A DNA stretch of 5,489 bases, from assembly GCA_002049885.1 (NCBI GenBank), contig MVCS01000159.1, positions 1 to 5,489 on the forward strand. Reading direction: 5' to 3'. The position numbers were made by a program, and so were the translations under genes. Below the pieces are notes generated by a model, which saw only the letters and a list, made by a program, of their open reading frames with translations, had not been told where the DNA came from and made no database searches. Shown here piece by piece: positions 1 through 4,535 of this stretch. This DNA is from Planctomycetales bacterium 4484_123. GTDB taxonomy: Bacteria > Planctomycetota > Phycisphaerae > SM23-33. How positions within the stretch are numbered: position 1 is the first letter of the stretch; each line of letters begins with the position of its first letter.

Positions 1-175
1 CCCGTCCGTCGTGCCCACCTGTCCTCCAGGTGTTCGCCTGAGGCCACCTCGAGGTAGTGGTCTGCGGGCATCGCGGCAACCCGATGGAGATGAGCGCCCA
101 TCGGCAGATACCCACTTCTCCTCCGGTGGGTACAGCCAGATTGCCCCAGTGTGAGGGGACTGCTACCAAGGCGAA
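1..175 (+). other. Hairpin-rich non-coding segment, possible 3' part of a structured RNA or leader
   Basis: No convincing gene is seen here. Reading the + strand there is a run of short perfect inverted repeats: CACCTG/CAGGTG at 16-21 and 27-32, the palindrome ACCTCGAGGT at 45-54, CCGATGG/CCATCGG at 81-87 and 98-104, TACCCAC/GTGGGTA at 109-115 and 126-132, and CCCC/GGGG at 144-147 and 155-158. They lead directly into the strong terminator at 176-221. This arrangement suits the 3' part of a small structured RNA, or a 5' leader of the membrane protein gene at 316. I could not match it to RNase P RNA, tmRNA, SRP RNA, 6S RNA or a familiar riboswitch. One + frame is open from position 2 to a stop at 152-154, and a - frame is open from an ATG at 101 to the edge. 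Neither has a recognisable product, and the + frame has only about 56% G/C at third positions, well below the real genes. Hairpins are also common by chance in GC-rich DNA. Confidence 0.3.
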
Positions 176-221
176 GGGCGATGACAGTGCCTTGAGCAAG
201 CACTGTCACGCCCATTTTTTT
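176..221 (+). terminator. Strong rho-independent terminator
   Basis: The left arm is GGGCG (176-180), a one-base A bulge (181) and TGACAGTGC (182-190). A nine-base loop follows (191-199), then the right arm GCACTGTCA (200-208) and CGCCC (209-213). All 14 pairs are Watson-Crick, and the stem is followed by one A and seven T (215-221). It works only in the + direction, because the other flank has no T tract. It ends whatever transcript enters from the left of the window. It could instead act as an attenuator about 95 bases ahead of the membrane protein gene at 316. Confidence 0.9.
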
Positions 222-257
222 GCGCTCCGCCCCCCTGAGCCCGTCGGGCAAAACAGT

Positions 258-280
258 GGGGAAATCTCCCCGTCCGGACG
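258..280. repeat. Small hairpin and adjoining 10-base perfect palindrome upstream of the membrane protein gene
   Basis: GGGGA (258-262) can pair with TCCCC (267-271) around a four-base loop. It overlaps by one base the perfect palindrome CGTCCGGACG (271-280). Both lie 36-58 bases ahead of the ATG at 316, after the terminator, where a promoter or operator for that gene would sit. I see no good -35/-10 pair here, so a regulatory role is only a possibility. Confidence 0.35.
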
Positions 281-315
281 ATGCTATCTGTCAGGGGGCA
301 CCGGGAGATGCCGTG

Positions 316-1044
316 ATGGCTCAACGCGTGCAAGCCGGCCGGTGGTCCCGACTGGCCGCCCTGGTAGTGTTGGCCGCAGCCTTGGCCTACATTGAGGCCA
401 GCGTGGTGGTGTATCTGCGCCAGGCCATCACGCCGGTGCGGCGGAAGTACCTTCAGCGGACCTTCCCCATGGCCATCAGCGAGCCACTGCCGCTGCTGAG
501 CCTTGACCAGCTTCGCCAGGCGGGCCCGCCGGTGGATTCGTTCCTGCTGCTGGAGCAGCTTCGTGAGGCCGCGGCGCTGGCCGTGCTGGCCGCCGCAGCC
601 GTGGGCCTGCGGCACCGGGGCGGGGAGGGCCTGGCCTTCTTCCTCATAGGCTTCGCCGTCTGGGACGGGCTGTACTACGCCTTCCTGAAACTGCTGATCG
701 ACTGGCCGGCCTCGCTGGGTACCTGGGACGTGCTGTTTCTGATCCCCGTTCCCTGGCTGGCGCCGGTCTGGGCGCCGCTGCTGGTTTCTCTCAGCATGCT
801 GCTGGCCGGTCTGTTGCGACTGTCCCGTCCAACGGTCGAGCGCCCCGTCGGGACCACCGTCGGCGCTTCACTGACTATCCTGGCCGGCGCAGGGCTGGTG
901 CTGGTGAGCTTTGTGATTCGCGTTGGCGAGGCCGTCGGGGCGATCCCCGCGCGCTTCGACTGGCCGTGGTTCCTGGCGGGTTGGCTGCTGGGTACGGCGG
1001 GGCTCTTCTGGCTGTTTGCCAGCCGCTCACGCAGGAGGCTCTGA
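316..1044 (+). CDS. Conserved-looking polytopic membrane protein of unknown function (242 aa)
   Basis: I do not recognise a named family. The protein is 242 residues and strongly hydrophobic, with likely membrane segments near residues 12-34, 80-98, 104-125, 139-167 (long, possibly two), 181-201 and 217-235. It ends in a positively charged tail (SRSRRRL). A soluble stretch at about 35-78 follows the first segment and may lie outside the cytoplasm. Residues 116-155 are rich in Trp, Pro and Asp, with WDGLYY, a WP pair, TWD and LIPVPW. This resembles conserved motifs in uncharacterised bacterial membrane proteins, though I cannot name them. The ATG at 316 is chosen because GGGAG (303-307) lies eight bases ahead and the first membrane segment begins soon after; the frame is open further upstream to 220 but that part lacks a ribosome site. 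The gene follows the terminator at 176-221 and converges on rplU, with only 22 bases between the stop codons. No enzymatic motif is visible; a transport or envelope role would be a guess. Confidence 0.85.
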   Translation: MAQRVQAGRWSRLAALVVLAAALAYIEASVVVYLRQAITPVRRKYLQRTFPMAISEPLPLLSLDQLRQAGPPVDSFLLLEQLREAAALAVLAAAAVGLRHRGGEGLAFFLIGFAVWDGLYYAFLKLLIDWPASLGTWDVLFLIPVPWLAPVWAPLLVSLSMLLAGLLRLSRPTVERPVGTTVGASLTILAGAGLVLVSFVIRVGEAVGAIPARFDWPWFLAGWLLGTAGLFWLFASRSRRRL

Positions 1045-1045
1045 C

Positions 1046-1062
1046 CGGCCCTCGTCAGGCCG
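1046..1062. repeat. Short inverted repeat between two convergent genes
   Basis: CGGCC (1046-1050) and GGCCG (1058-1062) flank a seven-base spacer within the 22-base gap between the stop codons of the membrane protein gene and rplU. It could form a small hairpin at the 3' end of both transcripts. With no T tract on either side and only five pairs, it is weak as a terminator. Confidence 0.35.
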
Positions 1063-1066
1063 ACCT

Positions 1067-1384
1067 TCAGGCGACGATTTGAGTGATGCGGACCTCGGTG
1101 TATTTCTGGCGGTGGCCGAGGCGGCGCCGGTAGCCCTTGCGTCGCTTGTACTTCAATACCCGCAACTTGGGCCCCGCCACCTTCGCCCGGACCACCTCGG
1201 CCAGGACCTTCGCTCCTTCGACCAGCGGCGTACCCACCTTGACGTCCTGGCCGTCGGCCACCAGTAGCACCCGGTCGAACTCTATGGTCTCAGTGCCTTC
1301 CGGGAGGCCACGCAGGTCCACCCGCACCACGTCGCCTTCGGAGACCTTGAACTGCTGCCCGCTGTCTTCGATGATCGCGTACAA
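1067..1384 (-). CDS. rplU: 50S ribosomal protein bL21
   Basis: This 105-residue protein is a component of the large ribosomal subunit that binds 23S rRNA. Its length is close to the family norm (103 in E. coli). The N-terminus MYAIIEDSGQQFKVSEGD aligns with the usual MYAV...GGKQ-x-x-V-x-E-G start. The C-terminal basic block with YKRRKGYRRR, LGHRQ and YTEVRI (residues 79-101) is the bL21 signature. The start codon is TTG (1384-1382), supported by the family alignment and by GAGGAAG six bases ahead. rplU is normally followed at once by rpmA (bL27) and often obgE. Here it is followed by a convergent membrane protein gene, so it is monocistronic or at least separated from its usual partner. A near-consensus promoter and a leader hairpin lie upstream. 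Identification is essentially certain; only the unusual start and context are notable. Confidence 0.98.
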   Translation of the reverse strand: MYAIIEDSGQQFKVSEGDVVRVDLRGLPEGTETIEFDRVLLVADGQDVKVGTPLVEGAKVLAEVVRAKVAGPKLRVLKYKRRKGYRRRLGHRQKYTEVRITQIVA

Positions 1385-1390
1385 GGCGCC

Positions 1391-1397
1391 CTTCCTC
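1391..1397 (-). promoter_or_regulatory. Shine-Dalgarno sequence that fixes the rplU TTG start
   Basis: On the minus strand GAGGAAG lies six bases before the TTG at 1384-1382. No ATG or GTG lies in frame nearby that would give the standard bL21 N-terminus, so this site decides the start. A weak start codon paired with a strong ribosome site suggests translation may be tuned. Confidence 0.75.
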
Positions 1398-1416
1398 GAC
1401 CTAGCATTTCAACTGG

Positions 1417-1434
1417 CCGGCCGAAACCGGCCGG
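1417..1434 (-). promoter_or_regulatory. GC-only hairpin in the rplU leader
   Basis: On the minus strand CCGGCCG, the loop GTTT and CGGCCGG form a perfect seven-pair G/C stem. It lies about 6-24 bases after the predicted transcription start (near 1440) and about 20 bases before the Shine-Dalgarno sequence. No T tract follows, so it is not a terminator. A short stable hairpin in a ribosomal protein leader could be a protein-binding site for autoregulation or a 5' stabiliser. The function is inferred, and self-complementary GGCC/CCGG runs arise readily in GC-rich DNA. Confidence 0.5.
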
Positions 1435-1446
1435 TAGCTGCGTGTA

Positions 1447-1474
1447 ATTATCATTGGCCGGGCGCAGAAGTCAA
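1447..1474 (-). promoter_or_regulatory. Sigma70-type promoter for rplU
   Basis: On the minus strand the -35 hexamer TTGACT (1474-1469, five of six matches) is separated by 16 bases from the -10 hexamer GATAAT (1452-1447, five of six matches). This AT-rich patch stands out in GC-rich surroundings. It predicts a start near 1440 and a leader of about 55 bases containing the GC hairpin and the ribosome site. This is the best promoter in the window. Confidence 0.75.
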
Positions 1475-1616
1475 TGGGCCGCGCGCCGTTTCAGGGCCAA
1501 GGGGTCGGTTTGGCAAGCGGGTTGCTGATGGTCCGAGTGGCGATGGAAGGGGCGGGCATCTGATGCAGCGCCTGCGAAGCGATGGTCATGCAGGGTCGTG
1601 GCCGGGGCGGGCGTGG

Positions 1617-2990
1617 TCACAGCCCCGCCAGGTTCTTCAGCACGGCGGCCGAGGCGACGATGGCCCCGTAGAACTGTTCCAGTCGGAACCGCTCGTTGGG
1701 ACTGTGGAGATGGTCGTCGGGCAGGCCGAAGCCCATCATGATCGGCTCGATGTCGAGTACGCGCTGGATGAGCTCGGTGATGGGCACCGAGGCGCCGTTG
1801 CGTGCCAGGGCCACGGGGGCGGAGAAGGCCTCTGCCAGGGCGGCCTTGGCGGCGGCGATGGCGGGTGAGTCAGGCCGGACAAGTACGGGCGCCGCCTTGG
1901 CCTTCACCTCGACCTGGGCGGTAAGACCGGCGGGGGTGTGCTCGGCGACGAATCGCTCGAAGGCCTCCACCACTCGCTCCGGGCGCATGTCCGGGACGAG
2001 GCGCATGGAGATCTTTGCCGTGGCGGCAGCGGGGATGACGGTCTTGGAGCCGGGACCCTGGTAGCCGCCGACGATGCCGTGGCAGTCCAGAGTTGGCCGG
2101 GCCCACAGCCGCTCCAGAACGGTGTAGCAACGTTCCCCGCCGAGGGGCTCGGTGCCCAGGTTGCGGGCATACCGCTCTTCGTCAAAGGGCAGTTGAGCCC
2201 AGGCTCGCCGCTCGGCCTCGCTGATGGGGCGGACGTCGTCGTAGAAGCCCGGCAGGGCGACCTTGCCAAGCTCGTCATGCATGGCCGCAATCATCTTCGC
2301 CAGGGCGTTGAGTGGGTTGACCACTGCCCCACCGTACACCCCACTGTGCAGGTCCACTCTCGGGCCGTGGACGGTCAGCTCCACGTGCACGACCCCGCGC
2401 AAGGCGTAGGTGATCGTCGGCAGGCCCGGGGCGAAGAAGTCCGAGTCGCTGATGATGGAGAAGTCGGCCTTGAGGTCCTCGGTGTTGGCCCGGAGAAACT
2501 GCTCCAGCTCCGGCGAGCCGACCTCCTCCTCGCCCTCCAGGAGGAACACCACGTTGAGCGGCAGCTGCCCCTCCGTTTCCAGCAGCGCCTCGAGGGCCTT
2601 GATGTGGGCAAAGAACTGTCCCTTGTCGTCGCTGGCGCCGCGGGCGTAGATGGCCCCGTCGCGCACGACCGGCTCGAAGGGCGGACTGTGCCACTGCTCC
2701 AGCGGGTCGGGGGGCTGGACGTCGTAATGCCCGTACAGCAGCACCGTCCTGGCCGCCGGTCCCGCTTGCCGGTGATGGGCCAGCACAACCGGGTGTTTCC
2801 GCCAGGGCCGCAGCTCCGCCGAAAACCCCATCCGCCGCAGCCGCTCGGCCACCCACTTGGCGCAGGCCAGGCAGTCGGCCTCGTGTTCGTCCTGGGAGCT
2901 GATCGACGCAAAGCGCAGCAGCTCGAAGAGCTCCTGAAGATGTCGGCGGCGGTTCGCCTGAAGGTACTCCCGCACGGCTTCGGTCAGCAT
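1617..2990 (-). CDS. M20 family metallo-dipeptidase (carnosinase/CNDP-like)
   Basis: This 457-residue protein has the M20 layout: a two-metal catalytic domain interrupted by a dimerisation domain (about 195-320). By comparison with human CNDP2, the metal ligands and catalytic residues are all present: His88 and Asp90 in GHYDVQP, bridging Asp121 in GASDDKG, the Glu155-Glu156 pair in EGEEEVGS, Asp182 in IISDSD, and His429 in the terminal HSPNE motif. VDLHSGVYGG (212-221) carries His215, the counterpart of the dimerisation-domain histidine that reaches the partner's active site. It probably hydrolyses short peptides, dipeptides or related amides in the cytoplasm; no signal peptide is seen. Length is normal for the subfamily. 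The ATG at 2990 follows a very good GAGGTG (3001-2996) five bases ahead. The gene is divergent from the AGE-family gene and has a candidate promoter of its own. I found no clear terminator after its stop. The exact substrate cannot be told, so no symbol is given. Confidence 0.95.
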   Translation of the reverse strand: MLTEAVREYLQANRRRHLQELFELLRFASISSQDEHEADCLACAKWVAERLRRMGFSAELRPWRKHPVVLAHHRQAGPAARTVLLYGHYDVQPPDPLEQWHSPPFEPVVRDGAIYARGASDDKGQFFAHIKALEALLETEGQLPLNVVFLLEGEEEVGSPELEQFLRANTEDLKADFSIISDSDFFAPGLPTITYALRGVVHVELTVHGPRVDLHSGVYGGAVVNPLNALAKMIAAMHDELGKVALPGFYDDVRPISEAERRAWAQLPFDEERYARNLGTEPLGGERCYTVLERLWARPTLDCHGIVGGYQGPGSKTVIPAAATAKISMRLVPDMRPERVVEAFERFVAEHTPAGLTAQVEVKAKAAPVLVRPDSPAIAAAKAALAEAFSAPVALARNGASVPITELIQRVLDIEPIMMGFGLPDDHLHSPNERFRLEQFYGAIVASAAVLKNLAGL

Positions 2991-3007
2991 CGTCTCACCT
3001 CGGGGGC

Positions 3008-3036
3008 ATTATCGGTCCCTCCGTCGGTCCGGGCAA
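3008..3036 (-). promoter_or_regulatory. Candidate promoter for the M20 peptidase gene
   Basis: On the minus strand TTGCCC (3036-3031, four of six) and GATAAT (3013-3008, five of six) are spaced by 17 bases. The predicted start near 3001 would leave a leader of only about 11-12 bases, consisting almost entirely of the Shine-Dalgarno sequence GAGGTG. The -10 matches that of the rplU promoter exactly. Confidence 0.5.
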
Positions 3037-3047
3037 CCCCCGGGCAG

Positions 3048-3065
3048 GCTGGCTGAGAAGCCGGC
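3048..3065. repeat. Imperfect inverted repeat in the divergent promoter region
   Basis: GCTGGCT (3048-3054) and AGCCGGC (3059-3065) are inverted repeats with one mismatch (a wobble in RNA) around GAGA. The repeat lies between the two divergent candidate promoters, 12 bases beyond the peptidase -35 and 20 bases before the AGE-gene -35. It could be an operator; nothing else supports that. Confidence 0.25.
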
Positions 3066-3084
3066 GGCACCACGGCGGGGGCGA

Positions 3085-3113
3085 TTGACCATCCGCGGCC
3101 CGGCGCTTAGGAT
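3085..3113 (+). promoter_or_regulatory. Candidate promoter for the AGE-family gene
   Basis: TTGACC (3085-3090, five of six) is followed after 17 bases by TAGGAT (3108-3113, four of six, keeping the key TA....AT). The predicted start is near 3120, giving a leader of about 83 bases before the ATG at 3203. It faces away from the peptidase promoter. Confidence 0.5.
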
Positions 3114-3202
3114 GCACCGGTCGTCGGGTGAGCTCGCCGCCGGCTCCGGGGGCTTGGCCGAGGCTGCTCCGCACCGGCGGGCTTGTCTGCGGGGGAGGGA
3201 CC

Positions 3203-4445
3203 ATGGCGGCGAAAACGTCCGGCTCGAATGCGTCGGCCCCGGCCAGGCTGATCGGCGGGGCTTGGATCGCGGCGGGCCTGGCGGCAGGTGTGGTCTTGAC
3301 CCTCTGGCTGACCTGGCCTGGAGGCGACGGGCGGGAAGCCATGATTCGCAGGCATATTGATGGTGAATGGTTCCGCAGGAGCCTGGTTGAGGACAACCTT
3401 GCCCACTGGCTTGCCGCTGCGGTGACGGACAGCGGGTTCTTCCGCTCGGCCCTGGACCGGCGTTGGCGGCCGGCGGAGCGACAGGTGGCGACCCTGGTCT
3501 CACAGTCCCGGCTGCTATTCGTGATGGCGGCCGGCTACGAGGTCACCGGGCGGGAGGACTACATCCAGGCCGTACGCAAGGGGGCGGACTTCCTGCTGAG
3601 CCATTTCCGGGACGAAGAACACGGCGGCTGGTTTTGGGCGGTCGATGCGGAGGGCCACCCCGTCGATATGCACAAGGACTGCTACGGGCACGCGTTCGTC
3701 ATCTTTGGCCTCTCGCACGCGGGACGGGTGACGGGCGAGGAGCGCTATCTCCAGGCGGCGCTGGAGACCTGGGGCGTGGTGAAGAGCCGGTTCCGCGACG
3801 AGCTGGGCGGCATCTACCGGCGGGCCGGACGCGACTGGTCGGGCAGGTCGGGCCACTCGCAAAACCCCATGATGCACCTCTTCGAGGCCCTGCTTGCCTT
3901 GCACGATGCGACCGGCTCCCAGCAGGTCCTTGACGACGCCCCCTGAGGAGTTCGACGAGCTGTGGCGGCCCCTGCCGGCTGAGCGCGGCGGGCGGGTGGA
4001 CCTGGGCCATCAGTTCGAGTGGGCCTTCCTGCTGTCCAGGGCAGTGGCCAAGGGCTTCCCGCCGCGCTACCTCCAGACGGGCCGGCGCCTGCTGGAATTC
4101 GGCATGGCCCACGGCTTCGACGCCGAGGCCGGCGGGATCTTTTCCTCGGCCGACTATTCCGGCAAGCCCCGCGGCCAGGCGAAGGGATGGTGGCAGCAGT
4201 GTGAGCACCTCCGCGCCCTGATGCACTATGCGGCCGAGCATGGCCAGGACGACCTGTGGGGACCGTTTGAGAAGTCTCTGGCCTTCGTGAGGGAGCATTT
4301 CATCGACTCCGAATACGGCGGCTGGTACGCCTCGGCCGGCGGGGGCTCCGGCGTTGGCAGGAAGGGCTCGGCCTGGAAGGTTGGCTACCACACAACGGGG
4401 ATGTACCTGGAGGCGCTTCGGTTGGCTGGCGAGCTGGGGCGGTGA
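3203..4445 (+). pseudogene. N-acylglucosamine 2-epimerase (AGE) family protein, interrupted by a deletion/frameshift
   Basis: Members of this family are (alpha/alpha)6-barrel enzymes that epimerise or isomerise sugars at C2. The first frame (3203-3946, 247 residues) has an N-terminal hydrophobic segment (about 16-38), then family motifs: SQSRLLF (100-106), HGGWFWAVD (140-148), KDCYGHAF (158-165) and SQNPMMHLFEALLAL (219-233). It stops at TGA 3944-3946. The rest continues at once in the +1 frame to a TGA at 4443-4445 (166 residues), with EEFDELW, GHQFEW (first catalytic-type His), KGWWQQCE and KVGYH (second catalytic-type His). In normal relatives about 25-30 residues, one barrel helix, separate ALHDATG from the EFD-x-x-W motif. 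Here only about 10 remain, so a segment of length 3n+2 bases appears lost, by genuine deletion or assembly error. The start ATG has GGAGG four bases ahead. An ATG at 3341 would give the usual cytoplasmic N-terminus but has poor ribosome-site spacing, and the extension has coding-like G/C third positions. The second frame's own nearest ATG (3894) lies inside the first frame and lacks family sequence, so it is not a separate gene. The substrate is unknown. Confidence 0.85.
3938..3950 (+). other. Frame-break point with CCC-TGA slip-type sequence
   Basis: The first frame reads GCC CCC TGA. Slipping one base forward at CCC (3941-3943) and skipping T3944 resumes at GAG (3945), giving an uninterrupted DDAP-EEFDELW. 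CCC-TGA with a +1 shift is a known slippery arrangement; the Listeria phage PSA capsid gene is the example I recall. No Shine-Dalgarno-like stimulator lies close upstream as it does in prfB. The missing conserved helix makes a deletion scar the likelier explanation. Confidence 0.45.
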
Positions 4446-4471
4446 CGGTGCCGGGGGGCCACCTGGCGGCC

Positions 4472-4501
4472 TTGACGTCATCGCGACCGGGGCATTACGA
4501 T
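4472..4501 (+). promoter_or_regulatory. Candidate promoter for the aroA-like gene
   Basis: TTGACG (4472-4477, five of six) and TACGAT (4496-4501, four of six) are separated by 18 bases in the 90-base gap after the AGE-family gene. The predicted start is near 4508, leaving a leader of about 28 bases. The aroA-like gene therefore need not depend on transcription through the broken gene upstream. Confidence 0.45.
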
Positions 4502-4522
4502 TTGTGCCGCCGGAAGCACCGC

Positions 4523-4528
4523 TGAGGG
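4523..4528 (+). promoter_or_regulatory. Shine-Dalgarno sequence choosing between two overlapping ATGs
   Basis: TGAGGG ends seven bases before the ATG at 4536, which opens the EPSP-synthase frame. Another ATG at 4529 is in a different frame and abuts the site directly, too close for initiation. The spacing and the family N-terminus both select 4536. Confidence 0.65.
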
Positions 4529-4535
4529 ATGGACG

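Noticed and set aside
28..60. A tRNA T-arm-like GTTCG at 32-36.
   Set aside because: The flanking bases do not form a five-pair T stem, and no acceptor stem or anticodon arm can be drawn.
1..101. A - frame from an ATG at 101 running off the left edge (third-position G/C about 73%).
   Set aside because: No Shine-Dalgarno sequence precedes this ATG or the in-frame ATG at 71, and the 33 visible residues are not recognisable.
2..154. An open + frame from the window edge with a stop at 152-154, just before the terminator, as the tail of a gene.
   Set aside because: The position is attractive, but third-position G/C is only about 56%, the residues match nothing recognisable, and the segment is full of inverted repeats. 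Not excluded, only unsupported.
222..315. A sigma70-type promoter for the membrane protein gene.
   Set aside because: Only poor matches (for example TATCTG near 284-290 with no -35 at proper spacing); not enough to call.
163..615. A 150-codon minus-strand frame overlapping the start of the membrane protein gene and the terminator.
   Set aside because: It is antisense to a hydrophobic, well-started gene, runs through the terminator stem and has low-complexity content.
1500..1616. A terminator after the M20 peptidase stop.
   Set aside because: Only four-base inverted repeats (such as GCAT/ATGC near 1558-1568) and no T tract on the minus strand; nothing supportable.
1938..3056. A 372-codon open frame on the plus strand opposite the M20 peptidase.
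   Set aside because: The minus-strand peptidase has all catalytic residues in place; the plus frame has no recognisable motifs and is a composition artefact.
3894..4445. The second half of the AGE gene as an independent gene starting at 3894.
   Set aside because: Its first 15 or so codons overlap the first frame and have no family similarity; real similarity begins only at the frame break, so it is the 3' half of the same gene.
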